Both the position numbers and the translations under genes were made by a program. Below are positions 6,368 to 16,210 of a stretch of DNA of 39,357 nucleotides, one piece after another. The notes under the pieces are model-generated. The model worked only from the letters and a program-made list of their open reading frames with translations, ran no database searches and was not told the DNA's origin. Position 1 is the first letter of the stretch. Each line of letters begins with the position of its first letter. The DNA is from Saprospiraceae bacterium (GTDB lineage Bacteria > Bacteroidota > Bacteroidia > Chitinophagales > Saprospiraceae), in the NCBI GenBank assembly GCA_020628085.1, contig JAHDFQ010000024.1, positions 1 to 39,357 on the forward strand. Direction: 5' to 3'.

Positions 6368-6748
6368 TCAAACGATTGCTTCCAGAGAAACTAGGAGTTC
6401 TTCAAAAAGAGGTTTGGAAATATAATGATGAACTAGTGGATGTCCCTCCGCTTTTTTAATATCACTTGGGCTCATTGAGGTAGAAAGGATAATAATGTGA
6501 CAATGTGGGAGTTGATGTTCTTTGAATTTTTCTAAAAACTCCCAACCATCTACTTTTGGCATATTGAGGTCTAAGAAAATAATATCGGGATACTTCTCAG
6601 GGTTTTGCGTATTGATACGATTTAAATATTCAATGGCTTCAAGAGCATCTTGAAAAAAAGTATATTCCTTCGCCTTTCCATATTCCTCTAATATGATTTT
6701 GTGGAAAAAATTAGTCGAATGATCGTCGTCAATAAGTAATACTTTCAT
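6368..6748 (-). CDS. Single-domain response regulator (receiver, CheY/Rcp1-like)
   Basis: The 126-residue protein is a receiver domain only. The acidic pocket IDDDH is at residues 6-10, the phosphoacceptor is Asp60 in IIFLDLNMPKVDGWEF, the switch residue Ser/Thr is in ILSTS (88-92), and the conserved Lys112 is in YISKP. There is no output domain, so it should act by protein contact or as a phosphorelay carrier. It lies 218 bases downstream of the propeller histidine kinase on the same strand, so the two probably form one system. It resembles the Rcp1-type receivers (IDDDH..N, LNMP.VDGWEFLEKF) that are frequent in Bacteroidota. The 218-base gap between the genes holds no other gene that I can see. 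Confidence 0.92.
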   Translation of the reverse strand: MKVLLIDDDHSTNFFHKIILEEYGKAKEYTFFQDALEAIEYLNRINTQNPEKYPDIIFLDLNMPKVDGWEFLEKFKEHQLPHCHIIILSTSMSPSDIKKAEGHPLVHHYISKPLFEELLVSLEAIV

Positions 6749-6966
6749 GTATTGCTATTCGTTTGCTTACTAAACTCATGGTATTGTTATTAAAAAGCAA
6801 TAGTAGAAAAGTTACGATACAGGAATTATATGTTGATGCATAACACTTTCTCATATTGAACGCAATATATCTAGTTGCAACAAGAGTATTACACGCTTTT
6901 TAGGGTTTGTGTGACGTTTATAATAATTGTATGATGATTTATTTGAATAAGAGGCTTTGTCTGAAA

Positions 6967-9900
6967 TCAGATCGAAGCATATCTTCTCTGATTATTTGTG
7001 TGTTGGTGTAAATTTTCTGTGATAGTATCTTGTTTTTTTGCCTTTATATCAAATGTAAAAGTCGTTCCTTGATTCGGTATAGAATTGATCCAAATACTAC
7101 CTCCATGACGGTTAATAATTTTTTGACAAACGGCTAAACCGATTCCCGTTCCCTCGTAATCTTGTCGCGTATGAAGGCGTCTAAATACTTCAAAAATCTT
7201 ATGCTGGAACTTAGAATCAATGCCAATTCCGTTATCCTTAACAGAAAATTGCCAATATTGATGATCCTCCATATACTCAGCACTTACTTCCACCATAGGC
7301 TGCGTACTTTTATTGAACTTAATTGCATTATTGATTAAATTATAGAAGACCATAGCAATTTGGTTTCGTTCACATTCAACGGTCGGAAGTGGGTGGATCA
7401 CTATATTAGCGTTACGCTCTTTTATAAATTGAGAAAGATCAAGTAGCTTTTCCTCTAAAACGCGATTTAAATCTATATTTTCAATGATTAATTCGTGTCG
7501 TCCGACCCTAGAATACGTCAATAAACTTTTAATCAAACCTGACATGCGATCTGATGCGTCTAAAGCAAAATTGATGTATTCAATAGCAGCATGATCCAAA
7601 TCAGATTTATACTGTCGAGACAATAAACCAAGAAAACTACTAATAATTCGCAAGGGTTCTTGTAAATCATGAGAGGCGATGTACGCAAATTGTTCTAAAT
7701 CTTTATTGGAGCGTTGGAGATCCTGATTAAATTCTTGAAGTTTTTCTGTTCTTTTGGCTACAATGTGTTCTAACTCTTCATTTCGCCCTTTTATTTTTTC
7801 GAGTAGGTTTTTAACCTCATTGTTTTTGATTTCTAGTTCTGCTGTTCTTTGTTGTACCAAAAATTCCATATACTGTTCACGTTGATGTAGCGCTCGCTCT
7901 ACTCGTTTTCGTTCCTTAATTTCATGATTTAGGTTTTCATTGTATTGTTTAAGAACTCGATTGTGATGCTTAATTCCATTGGTATAATATCTGACCGATA
8001 GCCATACTATTCCTGCGAGTAAAAATACCATAGCAATTTTGAAATATAGAGTTTCCCAAATAGCAGCTCTAACTGTAATATTCAATTCATTTCCTTCTTC
8101 ATTCCAAATGCCATCGTTGTTTGCTGCTTTTATTTTAAATGTATAATTACCAGGATTCAAGTTCGTATAGACAACAGGATTAAGTTTTTTAGTATATATC
8201 CAATCCGCATCAAAACCTTCCAATTGATAAGCGTATTGATTTTTTTCAGGTTTATGATAGTTTAAACTAGCAAACTCTATAGATAGAGCATAAACATCAT
8301 GTTCGATACTTATTTTAGGTATGTATATGCCTTCTTTCAGTCGTTCTCCCGATGGACTAACTGTTTTAATATCTGTAAAATATACAGGTGGAGGAGTCGC
8401 ATTTTTAATAGCTAATTTGGGATGTAATCGAGTAAACCCATTCTTATTTCCGAAATAAATATAACCATCTCGATCTATACTACTGACTCCGTTTCGAAAA
8501 GAAAGATCACCAATACCATCACTTTCTTTGAAAATATTTATTGATTGATTTTTCGTATCAATGTATAAAATTCCTTCCGTTGTACTTGCCCAGATATTAC
8601 CATCCAATGCGTGTTCAATACTTTGAATGTATCGTTTGTGAGTATTATCATTATAACTTTCAAAAATATTTTTTTGAGTATCATAAGCATACACACCCGA
8701 AGTTGTCCCTATGTAAAGTTTATTATCCAAATAGGAAAGACAAGTCAAACGATTAAATGGAAGGCTGTTCGGATAGTTAATATTACTTTGAAATCTTTTA
8801 ATAGAAACATTGGACGTACTAAAATATTTTAATCTGTTTAGACCATTAAATGTAGACACCCACAAATAACCATTATTATCTTCAACAATATCTGTGATGG
8901 AATTGTCACTAATTGTATTTTTTATATTCGGGTCATTAAGAAACGGTGTATAAATGTTAGTACTTGGATCAAAATGGATTAGCCCAGATTCTGTTCCTAA
9001 CCACACATTATTTTTACTATCTACAAATATTTTTTTTATATAAAATGAAGGGTGTGCTAATCGAATTTCTTCAGAAATAGGATAATTGGTTAAGGTTGAT
9101 GTATTCATATTTAGAATAGAAATACCCGCTGATTTTCCTAAATATAATTGGGAATGATCTACACAGTGCAAAGCCGTAACATAATCGTCAATGAGTGGTT
9201 GACCTTGACGATTGAGCACTTCTCTGAAATCATTTTTCTCTACATTGTATTGATATAATCCTTTGTTTATAGTTCCAAACCAAGCTGTTTTGTTTGGACA
9301 GATATACATCTCATTGATGTTAGGTGACCTACCATTTTTCAAAGTAAAATCAAAAACATTAAACTGACTGTTATACCAATTAAATTTGCTGATACCGCCA
9401 AATGTTCCAAACCACATAATTCCTTGCTTATCCTCATGAATCGCATTGACTTCATTGTGTTTCAGTGAGTATTCATCTCCTAAGTCGTAGTATTTCTTAT
9501 TAAAAATTAAGGTAGGCTTATCTATAGTAATTTGGTTGTAAATACTTGGTGCAGGGAGGTTACTAGGCTCAATATAATTTAATCCGTCGATGCTAGCAAT
9601 CCATAATTTGCCATTATTATCTTGATAAATATCTTTAACTTGATTATAGCTTATAGAATTAGGATGATCGGTGTTTTCGTTATATTGATAGTAAAAATGA
9701 AAATAGGGATTCCAACATGAATCAGATGCTTTGTTAGAGGCATTTTCAGGTAATTGCATTAAAACTAAACCCTTGTGATGCGATCCAATCCAGTATCTTT
9801 TTTGTTTGTCTTGATATATTTTCCAAACATGATTGGGTTCCGTATTTTCAGTAGTTTTAAATTGTTTAAAAGTACTTTTACTAATATCACCATTTTCGGA

Positions 9901-10545
9901 TGGCTGTAATAAAGACAATCCACCAGCCCAAGTTCCAATCCAAATCCATCCTTTATTGTCTTCCATGATAGAGATAATCGCTTTCCCTTGTAGCGAATTT
10001 GGATTGGTTTGATCTACTTTAAATGAAGTAAAATTCTTCTTTATTGGGTCAAATAAATTGAGTCCATCTTCTGTTCCAAACCATAAACGCCCATATTGAT
10101 CCTCCAAAATGCACAATACTTCATTGTTGCTAATAGAAGTTGGATCATTTTTATCATGTAAGTATGTTGTCCATGTTCCTGTAGGTTGGTGTAAACAGGA
10201 TAGACCACCTAGACGAGTTCCGACCCATAAATTTTGATTTTTGTCTTCATGTATAGTATAAATATTACTAGATCGTAAGCCATTTTTAATAGAAGTATCA
10301 TTTCCACGAAAGATTTTGAATTTTTCAGCACCATCATATCTACACAAACCATCGTTTGTTGCAATCCAAATAAATCCTAATTGGTCACTTATAATATCAT
10401 TGATATAATTACTAGGTAAACCATCGGAACCATCTACATTGGTAAATTTTATATTATTGACATCTTGTCCTAATATTAATATACTATTCATAAAAAAGAA
10501 TAGTATAAATGTACATATAGCAATATAGCATGATGGTTTTCTCAT
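6967..10545 (-). CDS. Reg_prop beta-propeller sensor histidine kinase
   Basis: The 1192-residue membrane kinase starts with a signal-like hydrophobic segment (about 7-26). A periplasmic double beta-propeller follows, made of many Reg_prop blades (for example DQLGFIWIATNDGLCRYD, EDKNQNLWVGTRLGGLS, EDQYGRLWFGTEDGLN). Next come a Y_Y_Y domain (YQLEGFDADWIY...NLNPGNYTFKIKAANNDGIWNEEG), one transmembrane helix (FKIAMVFLLAGIVWL) and a long coiled coil. The kinase core has phosphoacceptor His959 in YIASHDLQEPLR, the N box around Asn1073 in NLINNAIKFN, DNGIGI at 1104, and GTGIGLA. Propeller sensors of this type often sense glycans. Unlike full hybrid HTCS proteins it lacks a receiver and AraC domain, so it must signal through a partner, probably the adjacent receiver. 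Confidence 0.93.
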   Translation of the reverse strand: MRKPSCYIAICTFILFFFMNSILILGQDVNNIKFTNVDGSDGLPSNYINDIISDQLGFIWIATNDGLCRYDGAEKFKIFRGNDTSIKNGLRSSNIYTIHEDKNQNLWVGTRLGGLSCLHQPTGTWTTYLHDKNDPTSISNNEVLCILEDQYGRLWFGTEDGLNLFDPIKKNFTSFKVDQTNPNSLQGKAIISIMEDNKGWIWIGTWAGGLSLLQPSENGDISKSTFKQFKTTENTEPNHVWKIYQDKQKRYWIGSHHKGLVLMQLPENASNKASDSCWNPYFHFYYQYNENTDHPNSISYNQVKDIYQDNNGKLWIASIDGLNYIEPSNLPAPSIYNQITIDKPTLIFNKKYYDLGDEYSLKHNEVNAIHEDKQGIMWFGTFGGISKFNWYNSQFNVFDFTLKNGRSPNINEMYICPNKTAWFGTINKGLYQYNVEKNDFREVLNRQGQPLIDDYVTALHCVDHSQLYLGKSAGISILNMNTSTLTNYPISEEIRLAHPSFYIKKIFVDSKNNVWLGTESGLIHFDPSTNIYTPFLNDPNIKNTISDNSITDIVEDNNGYLWVSTFNGLNRLKYFSTSNVSIKRFQSNINYPNSLPFNRLTCLSYLDNKLYIGTTSGVYAYDTQKNIFESYNDNTHKRYIQSIEHALDGNIWASTTEGILYIDTKNQSINIFKESDGIGDLSFRNGVSSIDRDGYIYFGNKNGFTRLHPKLAIKNATPPPVYFTDIKTVSPSGERLKEGIYIPKISIEHDVYALSIEFASLNYHKPEKNQYAYQLEGFDADWIYTKKLNPVVYTNLNPGNYTFKIKAANNDGIWNEEGNELNITVRAAIWETLYFKIAMVFLLAGIVWLSVRYYTNGIKHHNRVLKQYNENLNHEIKERKRVERALHQREQYMEFLVQQRTAELEIKNNEVKNLLEKIKGRNEELEHIVAKRTEKLQEFNQDLQRSNKDLEQFAYIASHDLQEPLRIISSFLGLLSRQYKSDLDHAAIEYINFALDASDRMSGLIKSLLTYSRVGRHELIIENIDLNRVLEEKLLDLSQFIKERNANIVIHPLPTVECERNQIAMVFYNLINNAIKFNKSTQPMVEVSAEYMEDHQYWQFSVKDNGIGIDSKFQHKIFEVFRRLHTRQDYEGTGIGLAVCQKIINRHGGSIWINSIPNQGTTFTFDIKAKKQDTITENLHQHTNNQRRYASI

Positions 10546-10729
10546 GTTTAAATAATAAACTTAAGTACTATCTGTATAATAGTGATTTGAAAAAAGAGGG
10601 ATGTGGTTGATAAGGATGCCTGTTGATTTTATAACAATTAAATTGCAAATTTTATGCCTAATCAAATCATATACGAACGAGGAGTAATGTATATCAAGAA
10701 GTATGAAAGGGTGTGACTTTGAAAACAGC

Positions 10730-11620
10730 CTATTTACGAGATAAATAGACCCCGATTAAGATTAATGCCATTCCAATAAAGTGATAAAAACTAATCAATT
10801 CACCGTCTAAAGCTCCCCAACCTAAAGCGACAATCGGAATAACATAGGCAATCATAGAAGCAAATAATGCATTGCTAATACGAACTAATTGAAAAAAAAT
10901 AATGGTAGAAAGTACGGTTCCCAAAATAGCCAATACCGTAACGTAACCTAGTGATTGCCAACCATGTTCGTCAGTTAGAACGGTACTTGGAATATCAGAA
11001 CAACATATAATGTAAATTAAAGCAGGAATGCCAACCATTAGAAAAGAAGTTGCACTTGTAGTAATAGGTTTTAAATGTTTTAAATACGTACCAACTGTAT
11101 TGACACTAATAGCATAACAAACCGTAGCCAAAATAGCAAAAAGACTAAACCAGCTGACTGGGTCATTACCAACACTCGAACCAAAAAGAATCAATAAAGC
11201 AGCACCTGCTAATCCAATTAATACACCACCTACTTTCGACCATTTAAAACTATTTCCAAAAAATAAAATACCCAAAATTAAAGTAAATAGTGGCGTCAGT
11301 GAATTAAGTAGACCTGCCACCGAACTACTGATTTGGGTTTGAGCCAACGGAAATAAAAAGGAAGGAATACCACTTCCTGCTAATCCTACAATGATCAAAA
11401 ATTTTAAATCTTTTGATGTGATTTTTTTGAAAGAAGAGATAGCTATAGGTAAGAATGCTAAAGCTGAAATACCGATACGTAACAACCCGACTTCATTAGA
11501 AGAAAAAGCTATCAAACTCTTTTTGATTAAAATAAATGAGCTACCCCAGACTAATCCTAGCACGAGCATGATGCCGAAACCAATCCATTTATTTTGTTGC
11601 TTGTCTTTTTCTATTGACAC
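10730..11620 (-). CDS. DMT-superfamily transporter (EamA family)
   Basis: The 296-residue inner-membrane protein shows about ten hydrophobic helices in two EamA halves. The first starts with GLVWGSSFILIKKSL (about residues 21-35) and includes the signature-like SSSVAGLLNSLTPLFTLILGILFFG (about 98-122). The second half runs from FSLFAILATVCYAISV to the C-terminal GMALILIGVYLSRK. EamA proteins export small metabolites such as amino acids or drugs; the substrate here cannot be told. A terminator hairpin separates the gene from the PKD-protein gene upstream, so it probably has its own promoter. Confidence 0.9.
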   Translation of the reverse strand: MSIEKDKQQNKWIGFGIMLVLGLVWGSSFILIKKSLIAFSSNEVGLLRIGISALAFLPIAISSFKKITSKDLKFLIIVGLAGSGIPSFLFPLAQTQISSSVAGLLNSLTPLFTLILGILFFGNSFKWSKVGGVLIGLAGAALLILFGSSVGNDPVSWFSLFAILATVCYAISVNTVGTYLKHLKPITTSATSFLMVGIPALIYIICCSDIPSTVLTDEHGWQSLGYVTVLAILGTVLSTIIFFQLVRISNALFASMIAYVIPIVALGWGALDGELISFYHFIGMALILIGVYLSRK

Positions 11621-11656
11621 AAAAGGGTATTTATATTTGATAGAGATTCCCTTAAA

Positions 11657-11697
11657 CGAACAAGATTACAGCAGTATTGTTGCTGTAATCTTGTTCG
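11657..11697 (-). terminator. Terminator after the PKD-protein gene
   Basis: The arms CGAACAAGATTACAGCA (11657-11673) and TGCTGTAATCTTGTTCG (11681-11697) pair perfectly over 17 bp around a 7-nt loop. It lies 58 bases past the stop of the minus-strand PKD gene and before the EamA start. A short T run follows on the minus strand. Confidence 0.8.
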
Positions 11698-11754
11698 ATC
11701 ATTTGATAACACAAATATAAGAAAATATTAAGAGGGCTTTAGCTAAAAAGTAAA

Positions 11755-14700
11755 TTAGCGTTCGACAACAATGCGTCTGGCCGTAACTGCTTCTGAACCT
11801 CGTATTTGTAGTAAATAGGTTCCTTTTGCTAAATTATCGTAGCTCAAAGAATGATTTAAGGTTGTACCCATTTTCTGAATGTAACTCGTTGATATGTGTT
11901 GACCAACAATATTATATAAACTAAACTGAATGGTTTCTCTTTTTTCAGAATCTACAATAACGGTAAATTGTCCATCATTTGGATTAGGAAATAACGTGAT
12001 AGAATTGTCAAAAGCAGCATCAACTATACTATTAGGTTGAATATTAATCGTCTCTGAATAGCTATCTGTTCCACAATCGTTTGTGATGGTAACCGAAACA
12101 TCATATGTTCCAATATCTGAATAAACATGACTTGGATTTTCTTCATCACTTGAAGTTCCATCACCAAAATTCCAAATCCATGAGGTTGCACCCTGTGCAG
12201 CTTGACTAAAGGCGACAGAATCTCCGAAAATAGTATGTTCAAATGTTGCGTCAGGCATTCCGTAAACTTCAATTAAATTGCTTAAAGTCAAGACATCATT
12301 TCCTGCACCATTGGATACCGAGAGTGTTACCTCATAAGAACCTGCTTCCGCATAAGTGACCGTAGGATTTTCTTCGTTTGACATAGACGGCTCTCCACCA
12401 GGAAATAACCAAGACCAGCTTGTTGGACTTAAACTAGATTGATCGTCGAACTGAACAGTCAATGGCATACATCCTGAATTAATATCGAAAGCAAAAGCTG
12501 CTTGCGGTGCATTTGATCCTACAATATTAACGGTTTCTGTGAAGGTTGTCGAACCACATAAATTCGTAACAACTAGATGAACATCATATGTTCCATCTTG
12601 TGTGTAATCATGTGTTGGACTGGCTTCTTCACTGGTTGTACCATCACCAAAATCCCAAATATAGGTTGCATTTGCAGAACTCAAGTTATTGAAAATAACA
12701 GAATTGTTCGATATAATTGTTGAAAACTCAGCTACTGGGTTGTCCAATACTTCAATCATTGTCATCTGAGCAGCGATATCTGAACCAATATCATTAGAAA
12801 CGGATAAAGTCACCTCGTAAACACCTGCTTCCGTATAGCTTACTGATGGATTTTGTTCGGTAGAGGTCGCTGGTGTTCCACCTTCAAAAATCCATAACCA
12901 ACTATCAGGGTTAGAGACGGATTCATCTGTAAATTGTACTTCTAAAGGCGCACAGCCTGTATTCACATCAAAAGAAAAGACCGCTTGTGGCGCAGCTGCA
13001 CCTGTAATAGTCACCTCTCTAGTAGAACTTGCTACACCGCACATGTTTTCAACAACCAATGTGACGGGATACGTTCCGTTTTCGGTATAAATATGAATAG
13101 GAAATTGTTCATTACTGCTTGCCCCATCTCCAAAATCCCAAGAATAGGTCGCATTTTCATTACTAAAATTATTAAAAGAAACTTCTCCATTCTGAATAAA
13201 TGAGGCAAATATGGAATACGGTTCTTCCTGTACTTCAATGAGTGATGTTTGCTCAATCACATCATTTCCAATGGCATTAGATACGAACAATGTTACTTTA
13301 TAAGAGCCTGCTTCCGTATAACTCACTATCGGATTTTGCTCGGTCGAAGTAGCTGGTGTTCCACCCTCAAATAACCATGACCAACTGGTGGGCTGTGATA
13401 AAGAAGCGTCTGAAAATTGTACTTCTAAAGGCGCACATCCTGTATTCACATCAGCGGTAAAGTTCGCCTGTGGTGCGCTCGCAATCATAACCTCAATTTC
13501 TTGAGTTTCAATAGAAGTTGCACAATCATTTTCAGAAGTTAACATGATAGTATATGTTCCACCACTGGTGTAGGTATGATTAGGATTTTCTTCGGTTGAT
13601 GTTGTACCATCCCCAAAATCCCATAAATAATCTGTTGTATTAGTAGAATTATTAGAAATTAATACAGATGCACCATCCAAATCTACGGTGAAACTAGCAG
13701 TTGGAGGATTGAATACCTCAATTTGTTGTTCTTGAATTAAAATATCCGTTCCTGCACTATTCGATGCTTGTAAAATAACGGTGTATGTACCTGCCGTTTC
13801 AAAAGTTATAGTTGGGTTTTGTTCTGTGGTAATAGAAGGTGATGCTCCTGATACGATCCACTGCCAATTGTTTGGATTATTAGTAGAAGCATCGGTAAAT
13901 TGCACTTCTAAAGGTGCACAGCCAGAGACAGCACTACTGCTAAAGGCAGCAACTGGCGTAAAAATACTTTGAATTTCCACAACTTCAGACACTTCAATTG
14001 AACCACAACTACTAGAAGACACTAGGGTTACAGTATACGTTCCATCCTCTGCGTAGGTGTGTGTAGGGCTAAATTCATTAGAAGTCGTTCCATCTCCAAA
14101 GTCCCATAAATAGGATGAGGTGTTAGTAGAAGTATTCGTTAGTGACAACTCTAATAAATTACTAGAAGCTGTAAAATTTGCCGTTGGACTATTTAGTACT
14201 TCAATAGTAGCTACTTGTGTAATAGAAGCATTTTCTGTACCATTTCCAATGACTAAGGCAACATCATAAATACCTGGGTTTTGGTAAACTACCTGTGGAT
14301 TTTGAGCAGTTGAAGTAGCAGGAGTTCCGCCAGGAAATGACCATTCCCAAGACGTTACATTCGGAATAGAGGCATCTGAAAAACTCACCGTTAATGGCCC
14401 ACAACCTGAATCCACATTTGTAGAAAAACCTGCGGTCAATGGTACTAAACTAACTTCGTTTTCTGTCAAAAATATAGGTCTAGCCGTTAATTGTATATTT
14501 TGCGCATCAATAGTTGTCGAAACACCTGTTTGTGCATAATCCCAAACTTTTCGCTCTAGAGAAGGAACATTCCAAGTAGGTGGAAAAGAATACATTTCGC
14601 TGACATCTTCTGAACGATCTTCTTTTGCTTTTGCCCACAAAACATAAGTGTAGGTACCGTCTTCATTACGAAAAGCACCACCATCAATATCATTCCCCAT

Positions 14701-16044
14701 TAGCATAGCTGCAGACCTAGTTCTATCGTAGCGAGTTCCGAATAAAATATCTGATCCTGTTTTATAAGCAATCCCTTCTGGGTTGATTTCCAAACTAGAG
14801 TAGGGGGCTTGACCATCGATGTTTTTGTATAATCCCATCAAGTCATATTCATAATCAGCATTTTCTTCGGTATCAATATCAATCAAATTGTACACGTGCA
14901 TCTGGCGAATATCATTCTCCATTGCCTTGACTAATGTTTTTAGAATATAATTGAGTTGCGCCTCTTGGTTACCCATAGAATTAGGGTTGAAGGCTTTTCG
15001 TGGAACGTTTATTTCGGTAATTATCCATTCCTTTTTCGGATAAGTACTACCGTCGTAACCATATTTATCGAGTACACCTTGATAGGTATCTTTTCTAGTT
15101 TTGATGCCTGACACCGCAGCATCTGAATGCCGAGTATATACAAAATCAAAAATTTCATTACTCCAATAACGGACACTTCCATCAATGTCTGGGTAGGAAT
15201 GAAAACCCATCACATCAAAATAAGCACCTCCCGCATGTGGAAACTCTGGCGATACTTTTCCACCGTCAATATTATCTGTATTTCTTAAAACAGCATCTAA
15301 AAAGGCAGGAAAACCAACACCTGCAACCACAACATAAGCATCTGGATCAAGCGTTTTTATAATTTCCCAGCTAATACGTAAGGTTCGGATGTAATATTGA
15401 ATCGGTGCTCTTAATTTATAATCACAAGGGTCAGGGTCGTTATCCCACCAGTTACCTGGCGCACCTGGCGGAAGCCAGCCTTTAGCACCTGTATAATCTA
15501 AACCTGGTTCATTCCAAATTTCCCAAAATTTAATATGGTCTTTATAATTAGAAACCACTTCGTACAAATAAGCAGCGTAATAATTTTCATCGTTATAAGG
15601 TGTTCCGTTTTCACCATTATCCCAAATGTCTGTATAAATATTAGCAAACATTTCAGATTCGATACCATTATCGCAATAGGACCAGTGTTCTCTATGCCAT
15701 TCGGCAGGAAAGCCAACAATACAGGTCATATCTTTCATACCCAAATTGACGAAATGTTCGTAAGTAGAAACCCTAGAATCAATACCCCAAACAGCGGTAA
15801 AGCTATCGTATAAACCAGGGCGCATCACTTTCACTCCAGCACCAGGAATACCCAAAGCAGGATTTCCAGCGGCAATGTTCGCTAAGTCATTATCACCGTA
15901 AGGTGGAAAATAACCCATGTTCACACCAGGTCGAAAATAGTCGGTGTAGGGTGTGATGGTATCTTTTGCGGTATAATTGACGAGTTGAGCATCCGCTAAT
16001 ACAAAACAAAAACAAATAGTTAGAATAGTAAGTAAATATCTCAT
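11755..16044 (-). CDS. Secreted glycosidase-like protein with ten PKD domains and T9SS sorting domain
   Basis: The 1429-residue protein starts with a signal peptide (MRYLLTILTICFCFVLADAQ); the start at 16044 is chosen for this, eight residues inside the longer reading frame. The N-terminal ~530 residues look like a clan GH-A (beta/alpha)8 enzyme. FWEIWNEPG has the candidate acid/base Glu179, MGFHSYPD follows, and WIITEIN has the candidate nucleophile Glu344. Ten PKD domains then run from about residue 537 to 1340 in five pairs. One type has GCAPLEVQF..W.W..GGTPATSTEQNP, the other W.FGDGTTS.E..P.H.Y...GTY. The last ~80 residues (ITLFPNPNDGQFTVIV ... LAKGTYLLQI) are a type A T9SS sorting domain, so the protein should be exported and surface-bound. 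The polysaccharide substrate is unknown. Confidence 0.88.
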   Translation of the reverse strand: MRYLLTILTICFCFVLADAQLVNYTAKDTITPYTDYFRPGVNMGYFPPYGDNDLANIAAGNPALGIPGAGVKVMRPGLYDSFTAVWGIDSRVSTYEHFVNLGMKDMTCIVGFPAEWHREHWSYCDNGIESEMFANIYTDIWDNGENGTPYNDENYYAAYLYEVVSNYKDHIKFWEIWNEPGLDYTGAKGWLPPGAPGNWWDNDPDPCDYKLRAPIQYYIRTLRISWEIIKTLDPDAYVVVAGVGFPAFLDAVLRNTDNIDGGKVSPEFPHAGGAYFDVMGFHSYPDIDGSVRYWSNEIFDFVYTRHSDAAVSGIKTRKDTYQGVLDKYGYDGSTYPKKEWIITEINVPRKAFNPNSMGNQEAQLNYILKTLVKAMENDIRQMHVYNLIDIDTEENADYEYDLMGLYKNIDGQAPYSSLEINPEGIAYKTGSDILFGTRYDRTRSAAMLMGNDIDGGAFRNEDGTYTYVLWAKAKEDRSEDVSEMYSFPPTWNVPSLERKVWDYAQTGVSTTIDAQNIQLTARPIFLTENEVSLVPLTAGFSTNVDSGCGPLTVSFSDASIPNVTSWEWSFPGGTPATSTAQNPQVVYQNPGIYDVALVIGNGTENASITQVATIEVLNSPTANFTASSNLLELSLTNTSTNTSSYLWDFGDGTTSNEFSPTHTYAEDGTYTVTLVSSSSCGSIEVSEVVEIQSIFTPVAAFSSSAVSGCAPLEVQFTDASTNNPNNWQWIVSGASPSITTEQNPTITFETAGTYTVILQASNSAGTDILIQEQQIEVFNPPTASFTVDLDGASVLISNNSTNTTDYLWDFGDGTTSTEENPNHTYTSGGTYTIMLTSENDCATSIETQEIEVMIASAPQANFTADVNTGCAPLEVQFSDASLSQPTSWSWLFEGGTPATSTEQNPIVSYTEAGSYKVTLFVSNAIGNDVIEQTSLIEVQEEPYSIFASFIQNGEVSFNNFSNENATYSWDFGDGASSNEQFPIHIYTENGTYPVTLVVENMCGVASSTREVTITGAAAPQAVFSFDVNTGCAPLEVQFTDESVSNPDSWLWIFEGGTPATSTEQNPSVSYTEAGVYEVTLSVSNDIGSDIAAQMTMIEVLDNPVAEFSTIISNNSVIFNNLSSANATYIWDFGDGTTSEEASPTHDYTQDGTYDVHLVVTNLCGSTTFTETVNIVGSNAPQAAFAFDINSGCMPLTVQFDDQSSLSPTSWSWLFPGGEPSMSNEENPTVTYAEAGSYEVTLSVSNGAGNDVLTLSNLIEVYGMPDATFEHTIFGDSVAFSQAAQGATSWIWNFGDGTSSDEENPSHVYSDIGTYDVSVTITNDCGTDSYSETINIQPNSIVDAAFDNSITLFPNPNDGQFTVIVDSEKRETIQFSLYNIVGQHISTSYIQKMGTTLNHSLSYDNLAKGTYLLQIRGSEAVTARRIVVER
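12030..14435 (-). repeat. Intragenic tandem repeat encoding five PKD-domain pairs
   Basis: The PKD pairs recur every ~161 residues (~483 bp), visible as repeated GCAPLEVQF and FGDGTTS codons. Some neighbouring copies are very close at the protein level (for example EGGTPATSTEQNP twice), which suggests recent unit duplication or conversion. The whole array stays in frame. Confidence 0.8.
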
Positions 16045-16090
16045 GATGGATGATTCAGTTAGAAACAATGAATATCTTTTTAATACAAAA

Positions 16091-16098
16091 CAAAATTA
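16091..16098 (-). promoter_or_regulatory. Putative -7 box for the PKD-protein gene
   Basis: CAAAATTA on the plus strand is TAATTTTG on the minus strand, matching TAnnTTTG, 46 bases upstream of the chosen start. No certain -33 box is visible. Confidence 0.4.
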
Positions 16099-16128
16099 AG
16101 GTCATATGTAGTTTGTCAGCAAAACCCA

Positions 16129-16168
16129 CCTGCCGTCGGGCAGGATTCGTAACCCCGAGCACTCGGGG
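16129..16168. repeat. Two adjacent GC-rich palindromes
   Basis: CCTGCC-GTCG-GGCAGG (16129-16144) and CCCCGAG-CA-CTCGGGG (16153-16168) are perfect short hairpins in an otherwise AT-rich gap. Such GC-rich intergenic palindromes are common in Bacteroidota genomes. They lie just upstream of the putative PKD-gene promoter. Confidence 0.7.
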
Positions 16169-16210
16169 TCAATTACTTATTCTTTTTATGACGGCAGATT
16201 TTTTTGCACA

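Noticed and set aside
12030-14435. CRISPR or noncoding satellite within the PKD gene
   Set aside because: The repetition keeps the frame and encodes recognisable PKD domains; the period (~483 bp) is that of domain pairs.
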